Origin: Mesotaenium endlicherianum
Taxonomy: Eukaryota; Streptophyta; Zygnematophyceae; Zygnematales; Mesotaeniaceae
Direction: 5' to 3'
Assembly: GCA_009602735.1 (NCBI GenBank)
Contig: WELA01010281.1
Location: 193,778-257,777 of the forward strand
DNA length: 64,000 nt
Translations under genes and position numbers: made by a program
Notes under the pieces: model-generated
Seen by the model: the letters and a program-made list of their open reading frames with translations, nothing else
The model's database searches: none
What the model was told of the DNA's origin: nothing
Part shown: positions 10,978 to 22,960 of the stretch, in pieces
Numbering within the stretch: the first letter of the stretch is position 1
Layout of the letters: every line of letters begins with the position of its first letter

Positions 10978-12025
10978 AGTATCGTAGAAAAGGTAGAGTT
11001 AAGGAATTTTTAAGAAGGGATCTCTCTGATAGATAGTAGCAAGAGCTTGCAGATTAGAATCTGCTAGGATCTCTAATGCAGAGCTGGGCCAGAAACCACA
11101 AGCGTGCAAGAGCACATAAAATGGTGAGTGCTGTATTAGTTTCCAAGTTCTCATAAGTCTCTATTGTCAAATTGCTGGAAGCAAGAGCAGAATTACTCAA
11201 GAACACTCTTAGTGAAGAATTGTGTGAGCCTAGCCAGCAGTGGGAATTGCTAAGGCGCGGTGTTGAGAAAAGAGCTCAAACCAGGCTAGCATATATGCCA
11301 TAATTTCAGAGTTTTGTAAGCTGTGACTTTGTGAAAGTTAAGCAAAAGCCCTGGTGGGCAATTTCTCTAAATACTGGTGCTGTGTATGTGTATTAATCTC
11401 CTTAGACATAATTTCTGCAGGCTACAAATTTGTTCACTTGGTTAAATCCTCAACTGAGGCAAAAGCCTACTTGAAAGTAAGGCACTTCTGTCCTTGTCAG
11501 GGAAATTGAAGGATGGAAAATTTTTTGCAACATTTGTTAAGTCCTGAGAAGGAGCTATGAGGGGATTGAGTGCGAAGAGGAAAATACCTTATGGCCACCT
11601 TTCCCTGCATTTGCTCAAGTGCAGGAAGACCAGAACTGAGTCAACATCAAGCAGGTTCGCACCGACACGCGTGCAAAGGGCGATCGACCTGGGAAATTCC
11701 CACGTGCAGAGACGCACCGACCAATGGACCAGCCCACACGTGAGGAGGACCACCGACACATTGACCAGGTCGACGACACACGTGCTGGAAAGCCATACAC
11801 GTGCCAGGGGATCGACAGTGTTAGGCACGACATACGTGCGTTTGCTATGATTATTTCTAGTCTATCTATTTGTCTAGACAACCATGTAACGATTTATTCA
11901 TGTGGGAGTTAGCCCATTCTGTGACGACTGGCTAAGTTATTGATATCGCTACATGTCTCACTCATGTATGGGCGTGTATCTTTTTTTGTTTTTTTTTGTT
12001 TTTTTTGTTTTTTTTTGTGTACGAG
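10978..12025. other. non-coding spacer between elements C and A3
   Basis: I see no gene in this stretch. It holds a small hairpin (GCAGATTAGAATCTGC, 11049-11064), a CACGTG cluster listed separately, and a T-rich run with regularly spaced G (about 11980-12020) just before the A3 LTR. Confidence 0.6.
11701..11803. promoter_or_regulatory. cluster of four CACGTG (G-box) sites
   Basis: CACGTG occurs at 11701-11706, 11737-11742, 11779-11784 and 11798-11803, with ACGTG again near 11830. CACGTG is the palindromic G-box bound by plant bZIP and bHLH factors. Four in about 100 bases is far above chance, but no gene start is visible nearby, so a regulatory role is inference. Part of the pattern could be a short degenerate tandem repeat (CCGACAC... 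units around 11660-11770). Confidence 0.4.
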
Positions 12026-12744
12026 TGTAATGAATCAGTATATTTGTAAATATAATATTCATTCAAATACAATAGTCAATCAAGTTCAGCCTGCTAAATT
12101 TCACTTATTTTTCAAAGTGTTGGATTTTCAATAATAATCAGTTTAATGACTCAACCAAGAGCAGCAGGCTAAAGTCAACTTAGGTCAGCTTGCTGACACA
12201 TTCTTTGACAGCTAGCTGACTTTCGTACTCGGTAGCAGCAAACTGCCTAGTCATGCAATTAAGTGTGATATGCTAGATGAATGGCCAGATGATATCCTTA
12301 GGATGGATGGCAATTCGGGATAATGGGAGATGGCTGCGGATTTGGTAAGCCGAGGTCCTACCGACGTGGTTAACTCCCGGGTAGGCGGTGCCATCGCACT
12401 TGCCGTTGAACAGTAAACTCATTCCATGTATATAGGCTAGGTATTACTCTCGAGTTCGACATTCGGAAACGAGGCCAACTCTCTTGTACTGCTTACTGAG
12501 AGATATCTGAATCCAAGGCGAGAAGCCGTTGATACGAACTGTCTTCTAACCTTGCTTATGTCTAAGTTTACTGATTGCATGATTGATGCTCGTTTACTTG
12601 CATTTGACTTGTGAGTATTGTTCATTGATAGTGTACTGTCTTTTGCTATTGAATTAGTTAACAGAAAATACCATGAAGATTTCTTGTTGATATAAAGATC
12701 CTTTATTGATTGTTAATCGCCTATTGGTAAGTCATTTTATTTCA
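12026..12744 (+). repeat. 5' LTR of A3
   Basis: It runs from TGTAATGAATC to a degenerate end TTTATTTCA directly before a primer binding site. It shares TCATGCAATTAAG, GGGATAATGG and GTATATAGGCT with the LTR at 42894-43611, whereas A3's own 3' LTR has GCATCTAAG, GGGATGATGG and GTACATATGCT instead. It contains GTCAGCTTGCTGAC at 12184-12197. Confidence 0.85.
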
Positions 12745-12745
12745 G

Positions 12746-12757
12746 TGGTATTGGAGC
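12746..12757 (+). other. tRNA-iMet-type primer binding site (A3)
   Basis: TGGTATTGGAGC lies one base after the 5' LTR end and matches the plant initiator-Met primer site at most positions. Confidence 0.7.
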
Positions 12758-12777
12758 AGTTGTCACAATCATCTTGT

Positions 12778-14230
12778 ATGGTAAGGACTAGGTCTCAAGC
12801 TAGCAACTCTCGTGAAATGGAGGGTGAGGACAATGATAACATTGAGGAAGGGCAAGGCGAAAGCCGCGTCTTTGGACCTAGTACCTATTTAGAAACGCTG
12901 GATGATGCAGGATCTAGAGACATTGCAGATGAGGCAGCAGCTCTTGCTGCAGTAGCCCCTCAGCTTGCTGAGAATGAACGTGTAGCCAAGGAGGTATAAG
13001 AGGCAGTAAACAGGAGGGCCCCTGACAAAAGGACGGTGGAAGAGCAGATGGCAGAGAGGGCCAATCTCCAAAACCAACCTCTTACTGTGCCTACTGTTAT
13101 ACCTCTCCCTTAGATTCGCAGACAACTGAGTGCAACGGGCATAGCCAAAGCGGCAGCAATCGAGAATGCCGAAGTTGCTACTAATAGAGCTAATGTTGCA
13201 GCTGCTACGTTTGCTGGGCTACCACCTCAGAATGTGGATCTGAGAGCATTATTTGTGCAAATGCAATCGCAAATGGCGAGCATGTATCAATTCCAACAGG
13301 AGGACAAGAGGATTATGATGGCATTGCGGCGTGACCGTGACCAACTGGGTTCTTGAATCACTGGTGGTGGTGGCAGACGGCCGAGTAAGCCTAAGCCAAA
13401 ACCTCCTCAGGGCTATGACCCTTAGGGAAACAGAAAGTACGTCCTGATCAAATTTCTCGTTGATGTTGAGCATTGGCTGGAGCACTACTAAGAATTGCAG
13501 AACTACAAGAAAGTCAGGCACAATGGTACTCTATTGAAAGGCAGTGCAGCAAACTGGTGGCTGTATTGAAAAGGAGAGCGTAAGACTCAACAACTCGGTG
13601 ACCCAACTTGGGTAGAGTTTGTCGAGAAGCTGCATGAGAAGTTTGATGTTATTAGTCAGCAGGAGAAAGCTATCTATGCAATGATCTCCTTGACAATAAA
13701 GCATACCACTTCAATTGCTGACTTTGCTAAAAAGTTCCAGAAGAACATGATGAAGCAGCCATAATTGCCAGACCAATATAGGATAGCATACTTCAAGTAT
13801 GGCTTGAAGTCCGAGGTCTGAGGCCATTTTGCTGAAAAGAAATATGAGAAACTGGTTGACTTGATCCAGGATGCTGATGCCTGGGATCAGCAACAATTTA
13901 ATCACAAGCGCCAAAGTAATGCTTTGGTATCTAAGATTGCCATAAAGCCACATGGTTCCTACAATGCAATTGAAGGATATCAGGTTGAGGACAATCAGAG
14001 TGATGAGTATGCGTATGAGTATGTTGCTATGCATTCTAGAGGGAGAGGTGGATACTCTGGAGGTGGTTATGGAGGAGGTGGTGGTAGGACTAAGCCGAGA
14101 CCAGCCTTAGCAAACTCTGTTTGCTACCATTGCCAGCAGTTGGGCCACTACAGAGAGCAGTGTCTTAGCAAACACCTTCCAAAGGTTGAGAGAAAAGATC
14201 AGCCTTTAAAAGACAGCAACAGTCAGTAAT
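12778..14230 (+). pseudogene. gag region of A3 with CCHC zinc knuckle
   Basis: It begins with the same residues as A2 gag (Met-Val-Arg-Thr-Arg-Ser-Gln-Ala). It carries the gag core, a Gly-rich basic stretch (about 14040-14095) and the zinc knuckle CYHCQQLGHYREQC at 14122-14163. Nucleocapsid function is established for this motif. It is part of a broken element. Confidence 0.8.
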
Positions 14231-17100
14231 CCAGTCTACTGACTGTGAGGATGCTAGAGATAGTGAGTCATCACTAGCTGCCCTCGTAGCAGGTGTTATG
14301 GGTCCTGTTGAACTGGATGCAGTATGCATGCCTGACAAACAAATAAAAAAGACCATCAGCAATATGGATCTCCGGAGAGTGCACACTCTGGATGATCTTG
14401 TTCCACCTCATGTCCAACATTTCTTTGTTAAGTCGGGAGAACAATGCGAAAGCGAGTCCCCCCTATCCTACTGCATTGTAAGATTGCAGGCAGGAAGGTC
14501 AGGGCATTTGTTGACGGAGGGGCGTCACATACTTCTATCCGTAAGGACTTTGTTAAGCAGCTAAGGCTGCCTACTGTCACCCAAGGAAATAGAAAAGTAT
14601 TTTTTGGAGATGCCTCAAGTATCTCAGGAGGAGTTATAATCGAGCCTATTGAGGTCCATTTAGGTTTTGGCATTGCAGTTCTAACTGAAACGCTTACATT
14701 TGAGGTACTCAACACTGGCTTTTATGATCTCGTGCTAGGCAAGTCCTGGCTTAACAGACATCAAGCTGAAGTGTGTTGGAGCAGAGGTACAGTTAAAGTG
14801 AGAGGAGCCAGTGATGGGCAGACTAACTTGGCACCCACCAGTGCTCTTCCTCTTGTCTTGCATAGATGGCAAATGAAGGAAAAGAAGAGGCTTCCAGGAG
14901 GAAGCAAATTGCTGAATGCAATAGAGTTTATTGAAAGCTGGAACTAGAAAGAAGACAAAATGTTATGTCTACTGCTAAAAGAGGTACCTCCTCAACGTGA
15001 AGAAGTGGTTGAGAAAAAGGTACGTCCTACGGAGTACCCTACTGCTGCAAAAATTGTTGCTCAATATACTGATGTTTATAACATGCCTGCAGGATTGTCC
15101 CCTAAGAGGGAAGTAGATCATAAGAAAAATTTGTTACCTGGGAGTTAGCCACCTTGGCAACGCACATATGGCTTGTCTTATGTAGAAAGTGAAGAGTTAT
15201 AAACACAGATTGGAGAGCTGGAAGAAAATGGTTATCTATCTCCCAGTAATTCACCTTATGGCGCACCCATCCTACTTGTTATAAAGAAGGATGGCAACGT
15301 GTGAATGTGTGTGGATTACAAAGCTCTTAACAGAATTACAGTGAAGAACAAGTATGCTTTACCTAGGATCGAGGACTTGCTAAAGTGTTCAGTAAGATAG
15401 ATCTCAAAAGTGGTTATCATCAAATCAAAATTGCTGAGGGAGATGAACACAAGACTACCTTCCGCATACGTTATGGACACTATGAGTTCAATGTGATGCC
15501 ATTTGGACTGCCTAATACTCTTGCAACCTTCATGGGTGCTATGAATGACATTTTCAGGCCTTACTTGGATAAATTTGTGCAAGTCTTTTTGGATGACATT
15601 TTAATTTTACAAACCAGGGAAGTTGAATCCTGCTGATGCACTCTCTAGAAGACCTGCCTTGCAAGAAAGGAACTTTAGTCAGCATGCTGTAGATAAGTTT
15701 CTTTGTGCACTCACTTCACTCAAGGTGAAAAAGTCCTTCCTTGAACAACTCAGGAAAGCCTACCTTTTTGACCCAACATTTGAGCCCAACCCCACTGATG
15801 GTGTGTGTCTTGCTACTGCACTCGAGGTTAAGTTTAAGGGAGGGGTGGTTGATTGAAACCACTTCAAGCAGGCTAAAGCTGGTCATTCCTAATAACTTGG
15901 AAATAAGGTCCCTTTTACTAAGTCAAGCACATGACAGTTTACTGGGTGGGCAGGCCAAAACTGTTGGCAAACTGGCAACACATTATTATTGGGAGGGATT
16001 ACCTCAGGAGATCTTGAAAAATGTAAAATCCTGTGATCAGTGTCAAAGAAATAAGTCTAGGCACACACCACCGGGGGGTCTCTTACAACCGCTGCCCATC
16101 CCAACCAGACGCTGGGAAACAATATCCATGGACTGGGTGGTAACACTGCCATTGCCAATGGGCATGATTCGATACTGGTAGTCGTGGATAAACTGACAAA
16201 AATGGTCATTTTCATCCCCACAACTGTCAAAGTAACTGCACTCAAAACAGCGAGGCAGTTCTACAACCATGTAGTATGCCAACATGGGCTACCCTCTAAT
16301 CCTAGACAGAGACTAAAAATTTACCTCTAAAATTCGGAGAGCTTTAATGGGGTTAATGGGAGTCAACAACTGCTCAGCACAGCAAACCACCCACAGACTG
16401 ATGGGCAGACTGAAAGAAGTAACCGAGTTCAGCAAGAGGTACTGAGAGCCTATATTAACCAAAAACAAGATTATTAGAATGACCTGTTACCTCAAATCCA
16501 GTTTGCGGTCAACAGTGCGGTGCACGCGTCAACGGACAAGACTCCTTTTGAAATTGAGCCAAGGTAGAGTCCCTAAGTCTTCATTAGATGTACTAGGGGA
16601 CGCCTCAACGGACAAGACTCCTTTTTGAACCGACTTCGGGTAGAGTCCCTAAGTCTCCTTTAGATGTATCGGGGGAGTCTTTAACTGGCCCCGAAGGGAT
16701 TGACAACCCGGTCTCCCTCCAGTTAACTCAGGAGTTTTGCTGACACCCTGTCAGAAGTCCAACAGAACCTGCACAAAGCCCAGGAAAACCAACAAAAATA
16801 CGCTAATCAGCACCGTCGCGAACTGACATTTTCTAAGGGCGATTTGGTCAAACTGCATTCTCAGCACCTGTACCTGCCTGGTGTGGTCAAGAAAAAGCTT
16901 GGTCCTGTCTGGGTCGGTCCATATTCGGTGGTGCGCCGTGTCGGTCAGATTGCTTACAAATTGAACATGTCAGCAGAATACAAGGGTCACCCACTCTTTA
17001 AAGTCTCCTTCCTAGAATCGTACATTAAAGGTGACACACTGCTCACAGGTCGGTTACCTGTCCAACCAGGACCGGTCCCCGTTGTCCGAGATGGTGACCC
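14231..17100 (+). pseudogene. pol region of A3: protease, RT, integrase
   Basis: Protease shows DGGASHTSI and the later VLGKSWLNRHQAEV (in 14444-14947). RT shows [17 protein letters not shown] and the LDD active-site motif in VFLDDILIL (15385-15636). Integrase shows the zinc-binding start (QAHDSLLGG ... KSCDQCQRN, about 15920-16050) and the C-terminal block KKKLGPVWVGPYSVVRRVG near 16890. The sequence order matches A2. It is a fossil with many breaks. Confidence 0.8.
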
Positions 17101-17292
17101 GAGGAATATGAGGTTGAGGAGATTTTAGACGCTCGCTTTGTCCGTCAATCATCTAAATATGTCATGAAGTACCTGGTCAGATGGAAGGGTTACGATGCCT
17201 CTGGGGACACCTGGGAATTTAAAGACCAGCTGACCAATGCCAAAGGAGCGTTGAAACGGTTCCACCTTCGTGTGGCTGGCAGCCCTCCCTAA
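17101..17292 (+). pseudogene. chromodomain at the end of A3 integrase
   Basis: The frame from 17101 reads YEVEEILDAR, then KYLVRWKGYDASGDTWEF, with the aromatic residues and W-x-G-Y/W-E pattern of a chromodomain, and ends at a stop at 17290-17292. Chromodomains at the integrase C-terminus define chromoviruses and are known to steer integration to marked chromatin. The domain itself looks intact, although the element is broken. Confidence 0.9.
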
Positions 17293-17519
17293 CTGTCTTT
17301 CAGTGGACATGGACAGGTGCAGGAGGTCCTGACACCATATAAGTTGGAGGGGAATGTGACAATTAGTGACAGATAGTGACAGTTGTGACAGGCAGCCCAC
17401 CTTTAAAATTAAGTTGGAGGGATGTTCCGTCTCGGGATCAGCCAGGCGAATTTTATAACCATTCTACACACTCAACCTGCGCTCATACATACTCTACATC
17501 CCATAACAGGTTCAAGGCC

Positions 17520-18573
17520 ATGTATAATGAGGTGGAGAGGAGGAGCTGGGAGTTCTTGGCCAGGGAAACCAGTCAGCTGGACTTTGCAGGGCACTGGTAC
17601 CCGTGTACTCTGAAAAGGACAGACCTTGCCTTTTCCTAGAAGCCCACCGATTGGCGGTGGATGACCATCAACATGAGGGACCAGCAGAATGACACGGCAG
17701 GGGAGGAAGATTTCCTAACAGACCTACAGGGGAACATAGTGTTGCCTCCTCACATTGCAGCTTGGGACCCAAGATTGGATGGAGTGAGAGACTGTATAAG
17801 TCAAGAAATGCAGCAGGACAGAAGCAGGACCCGCGAGGCATTCTCTAAAGGGAAGCACGCTTATGCCAAATGGGCAAGTAAGCAGGGAGAGAAAGACCTG
17901 TATGCGGTCAGGACTCAATAGCCTCCACCAACACCCAAATGGGGAAGGTCGGTGGGGTACTCTTTTTCTCGGGCAGAGCTGGAGCAGCTGACAGAGCAGA
18001 CCCCAGCAATCTCAGAGGAGCCGGGGGAAGAAGAGGAGGAGTTAGAGGAAGAAGAGGAGGAAGACAAGGAAGAGGACACTAGCCCCGCTGTGACCCACAC
18101 ACCTGCCATTCCCCTGTAATAGAGAAGACTGGGTTGGCCAGGGCAGACACAGCTCTGCACCAGCTCGCTGAAGAGGAAGATATCACTTGGCTAAGAACTG
18201 CCAGGGGACAAGGCCAAGTTGCAGGCGCAGAGACCCAGTCAGACAGGGCAGACAGAAGGGCTGCCAGAGAAATAGCGAGAGGCCTGCCAGCATCTCCCTT
18301 GTAGAGAGGACATGTGCCCTTGGCTTATGTCATGCAACATCCTTCTGGGATGCCGATATATGTGCCTGTCAGTTTGAGGGATGCCCAAGAGAAGACTGCC
18401 TCCCTTCAACTTCAGACTGTGCAGGAGGAAACAGCCCAGTTACGACGTTCTCCCCTTGGTTCCCCCTACTCGGAGCCCCCAGGCTTCAGGAGACCCCAAG
18501 ACAAAAGCAGGAGGTCTGGCTTCCGGCCTCGCTCCCCTGACCATAGAGCCCCAGGAACATCTCCTTCATAAGG
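17520..18573 (+). pseudogene. acidic 3' reading frame of A3
   Basis: Downstream of the chromodomain, about 1 kb retains coding character in pieces. It has a Trp-rich start (17520-17640), a segment with AFSKGKHAYAKWASKQGEK (17835-17895), a Glu-rich run (about 18005-18075) and an Arg/Pro-rich tail ending APGTSPS (18550-18570). The last three parts match A1. No family is recognised. It is an additional 3' ORF of this chromovirus lineage, broken in this copy. Confidence 0.5.
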
Positions 18574-18638
18574 GCAGTAGGCTGAGGGGAAAGAGATCAG
18601 TACTTTAGTTAGGAGAAAAACATGTACCCAGTGTTAGT

Positions 18639-18655
18639 GTTGACGAGGCGACAAT
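18639..18655 (+). other. hairpin before the polypurine tract (A3)
   Basis: This is a slightly degraded copy (GTTGACG-AGG-CGACAAT) of the GTTGTCG-nnn-CGACAAC hairpin, followed by the purine-rich AAGTTGAAGGGA and the LTR. Confidence 0.6.
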
Positions 18656-18673
18656 CTGTTAAGTTGAAGGGAT

Positions 18674-19389
18674 AGTAATGAATCAGTATATTGGTAGATA
18701 TAATATTTATTTAAATATAATAGTTAAATAAGTTCAACCCGCTGAACTTAGTTAGTATTGAGCCTGTTGGACTCTATATAATAACCAGTTTAATGACTCA
18801 GCCGGGAGCAGCAGGCTGAAGTCTACTAGGACAGCTTGCTGACACATTCATTGCCAGCCAGCTCTCTTCCGTACTCGGTAACAGCGAACTGTCTAGATAT
18901 GCATCTAAGTATGGTGTGCTAGATGAATGGCCAGTTGACAATCTTAGTATGGATGGCGATTCGGGATGATGGGAGATGGTGGTGGATTTAGTTAACCGAG
19001 GTCCTACCAACGTGGTTAACTCCCGGGTAGGCAGTGCCATCGCACTGGCCGTTGAACAGTAAACTCATTCCATGTACATATGCTGAATATTGCCCTCGAG
19101 TTTGGCCTTTGGAAACGAGGCCAACTCTCTCATAAGCTTACTGAGAGGGATCTGAATCCAAGGCGAGAAGCCATTGATATGCACTGTCTCCAAGCCTTGC
19201 TTATGTGTGAGTTTACTGATTGCATTATTGATGCTAGTTTACTTCCATTTGACTTACGAGTATTGTCCACTGCTAGTGTGTTATCTTTTGCCGTTTAATC
19301 AATTAACAAAAAATACCGTAAAGATTACTTGCTGATATAAAGATCTTCATTAATTGTTAATCGCCTATTTGGTAAGTCGATCCATTTCA
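18674..19389 (+). repeat. 3' LTR of A3
   Basis: It begins at the position equivalent to TGTAATGAATC (first bases altered) and ends GATCCATTTCA. Its diagnostic blocks match the A1 LTR rather than the 5' LTR of the same element. Confidence 0.8.
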
Positions 19390-20413
19390 CACACTAACAC
19401 AAGGCACAAGAAAGAGGCGAGCTTGAGGACTAAAGCTTCTCCTTTAGAAACTCATGGCCTCTTGCCTACCAAGCATACAAGCATGTATAAGCACATACAT
19501 AACATCAGGGGACTGAATAGCAAAGGCGCTCTCATTCAGATGACCATAAAGTAGCTAAAACACATCCCACTGACTTAGGTGCAAAACCATGGAACCTGTC
19601 CGCTATGTGACCCCAAAATGCCAGAAGGCATAACTCTGTCAATACTACTCTAAATTAAGCAAACTGAACAAAAATAGACGCACCTTGACGAGACCTTTCC
19701 AAAAAGTCCTAGTTCGCTCCATTTGGAGCACAGACAAAGACGCCATGTCAATTTTTGTGAAGGTTGGTCATAAAAACGAACCCAAAAGTGCACATTTGAC
19801 TTGCAAGTAGAAAATCCGACTCCAAAGCCTACTGTCCAAAATGAGGGACCACGAGATCCCAGCCTGCTATGTACCTAGTGACCACTTGGTTAACCACGGC
19901 GCAAGATGCGCCGTTTCGTGGAAAACCTGTTGACTAACGACGGCTCCGCCTACCCAGGATTTAACCACACTTGTAGGACATCGGTTTACCGAATCTCAGT
20001 CGACCTCCCAACTTTCAATATACCACGGTCACATGTGCCAAATCTACAAATAATATTCTAAATGAATATATCCGCAGCGTACTGAAGCTAAGTATACACT
20101 GGCTAATATCAAGCGAGCTTACTATATGTCAACCTACTGATATTATATCTTATATATAATTGATATACAAATCTCAGCAAACTATACTATGATACAAAAG
20201 TCATTCTGTTGCCCTTTTCCTCAAAGTCAGCAAAATACACTACGACACAAAAGTCATCCAGCTGACCTTTTTGACAAAGTGAGTAAACTCGCATTATATC
20301 GACGTACATTCATTTAGGTGAACTCGCACATGTGAGTATATTGACATAATACTTATTTAGTGTTGTATTTATACATGCAATTATTTAAATTAATAATAAA
20401 CTGATTCATTACA
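19390..20413 (-). repeat. 3' LTR of remnant E
   Basis: On the minus strand it opens with TGTAATGAATCAG. It contains a block homologous to the GGTTAACTCC...GGCGGTGCC core of family A LTRs (about 19935-20010 in reverse), so it is a diverged relative. The right end is clear. The left end is assumed to adjoin the A3 LTR. Confidence 0.45.
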
Positions 20414-20431
20414 ATCTCCCCAATTTAAATT

Positions 20432-20448
20432 GTTGTCGCCTCGACAAC
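20432..20448 (-). other. hairpin before the polypurine tract (E, first copy)
   Basis: A perfect GTTGTCG stem with loop AGG (minus strand) lies next to TTTAAATTGGGGAGA and the LTR start at 20413. Confidence 0.7.
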
Positions 20449-22960
20449 ACTCAGCATACGATTCACTTATTTAATAATACACTTCAGTCAACTAGGTCAA
20501 GCAAAGCTAGCAAACAAAACATGAGCGTGAAATATTTACCTACCCAATGCAAGTAAAAATTTATCACAACAAGCTGTCATGCAAGCAACCATCTAACTTC
20601 ACAATCAATAACTCAAGACATGCATGGACTTACCCCTACTCACAGTACTCCTTCCAGTTATAAGACACAATAGAGCAGCTCACACCATGCAAACCACACC
20701 CAAATCGAACAGCCTCCTTTCGAGGTCAAACAATGAAAGAATGTTATTAAAGCTCAACCTACTGAACTAGGCCTTTTCTCCTTCTCTTGGTCTTCCACTC
20801 CTGCCATGCTCACACCTTGAAAGCTCCTCACAAGCAATTTCTTGTGACTTAGGTACCTGCTCAAAATTCAGCGTACTGAAGGAAAAGGGAGACCAACTGG
20901 TTTGATGGCACTGAATGCCCTTACAAGATGAGTAGCATTTGGTTGATGAGCCCAAGAAAGTTTTAAATTTTCACCACATTTTTAAAATAAACTAAGTTCA
21001 AAGAAACATATGGTTTTGAGCAATATGCTAGTCACCTCAAGCAGTTCCTTGATTGGCCATGCATCATTGCTACCCAATCCCAACTTATGGCAATGTACTT
21101 ACTCAGTTAGTACGTACCCTTGCTCCAACCGTCATCTGCAACTCACAGTTTACACCAGTCAGTCACTGATGCTCCTGATATTAATTCAGGACATACATAG
21201 GATGTGGCAGGGTATGACTCCATAAGTACATACTCTTGCTGCTAAGTATGCAGGTAAGCACAGCTTACTGAATACTCCTAATACACATCCCATCTTCCTC
21301 TCCCCAACTTAAATAGTTGTCGACCCGACAACTCTCACCACATAAGCACACCAAGAATTGCCTACAACTCTGCATCATAAGAACCACGCAGAGTGACAGT
21401 CACAGAGGAGCGCGGCGGTACGAGTGGGTGGACAAGAATCAACAAAGGAAAACCAAGAGAGGACACAGAGTGCAAACACCCAAGTAAGCAAAAAAGAAAG
21501 TCCCCCCCAAAAAAAAAAAAAAAAGTTCGTTATTCAGGACTAGAGCAATGCCTAGAGTGGCATAGGGAAGAGTGTACTGCCATTCAGACCCTCTTACCAT
21601 AAAGCTCTATCCATGAATAACCCAAGCTCAAGCCAGCGTATTGTACCCCTCCATTTGGAAGTGTAGATAGCTTGCTATGAGATAAAGACAACCGGCCCCA
21701 TTAGCAAGTTCTTCCAATACCAAAGAGCAGCTCAGTTAGCTGACACTACCTACGCATGCATACAATGACTCATACCAGTCATTCCTAGCAAGACATACGC
21801 CACAATGACAACCACCAAATAGTGAGAGTCAACAATCCAAGTGAAAAGGGAACAGAAACAACCAACTGTGTCATATTTCTGATGTTTCAGGATACTCCCT
21901 CCTTCAGGCCGTCCTGCCTGAAGTTACCCAGAGGACAGGTGGGGAAGCGTCACGTGGCAGCATCCAACATGCCAACTCCTTGGCCTCTCTCCACCTGTAT
22001 GTCACCATTGCTTCACACTCTGCTTGCTGGTCTCAGTCTGTCAAACAGACAACAAGCAAGTGTGTAAGTTGCCTTCCATGAGCTTAGCTACGAGTGGTAA
22101 ACACCACATCCTAGCTGCATCAGTCTACTCAAGATCTGATGACTCCATCTTACATAGTTCCCGGGAGGGCGAGGCAAACATTGGGATCACATAGACTCAA
22201 CCAATGACAATGGGCAAACTCAGTATAGCTCAAAACTAAGTTCCTCTCTGGAAGCACATACATGGCACCTATTGCCATTGCAGCAAGCACTTAGCAAGCC
22301 AATAACAACAGCGTGCATTAATCATTGGTAATACTTTTGCACTATAACCCCAAGCTAGCAAGAAGAATGTTTGTGCATCAGACTGAACAAGATCATTCAA
22401 GCCATGCATTGCAAGAACGTCTATAATGTCAATGGTCTCTTCTTTCTTTACTTAGGTGTGCATAGTGAATCTAATACAGCAGGGCCTATTTTACACCTGC
22501 TCTATGGTATGCTAACGGCAATGCACTACCTCTAGCACCCGAGATGCAAAATCCATGCACCTGACGCATATACCAATGCACCTTGCATGCTACCTACCAT
22601 GCGCCTCTAGCGAGCTCAGTTAGCTGCGAGGTTGGCAGAAACTTAGCACACTGCTAATATGCCAAGATCGTCGTTATGACGAAGACACATACCTCCTTAC
22701 ACTTGACCAAGTGTACAGGTGGCATCCAAAAACATATAGCCAACTGGACCTAAGGCAAGTAGTCAAACCCCCTCTAGTATCCACGTTGACTTCACATACT
22801 GCAGTCAACACACCGTACAATTCCAAGTTTCGATATGTTGATCTATCTGAACCCCTCGCTGGCTCCAACAAGCCATAATTCCATAGTAAGACATGCCAAG
22901 CACCAAGCATGGCAACACCCAGAGCTCATTCAACTCAAGCAATCAGAGTACTCATTGACC
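20449..22960. other. internal non-coding part of remnant E
   Basis: I see no gene and no retroelement protein motif in this stretch. It holds a second hairpin plus purine-tract module (21297-21332), an A-run after a C-run near 21508-21524, and scattered short direct repeats. Short ORFs here lack any recognisable sequence. Confidence 0.5.
21316..21332 (-). other. second copy of the hairpin module in E
   Basis: A perfect GTTGTCG/CGACAAC stem with loop GGT (minus strand) sits beside a purine tract (TTTAAGTTGGGGAGA on the minus strand) but without an adjoining LTR start. It lies about 885 bases from the first copy, in the same orientation. Confidence 0.65.

Larger units (their letters stand above)
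12026..19389 (+). mobile_element. Ty3/gypsy chromovirus with two LTRs (copy A3)
   Basis: The order is LTR (12026-12744), primer site, gag with CCHC knuckle, protease, RT, integrase, chromodomain (17101-17292), an extra acidic 3' frame, hairpin, purine tract and LTR (18674-19389). This is the fullest copy in the window and defines family A. It is broken in many places (roughly a dozen or more) and is clearly old. The two LTRs differ strongly and belong to different subfamilies. I see no matching target-site duplication at the two ends (flanks ACGAG and CACAC). Confidence 0.85.
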
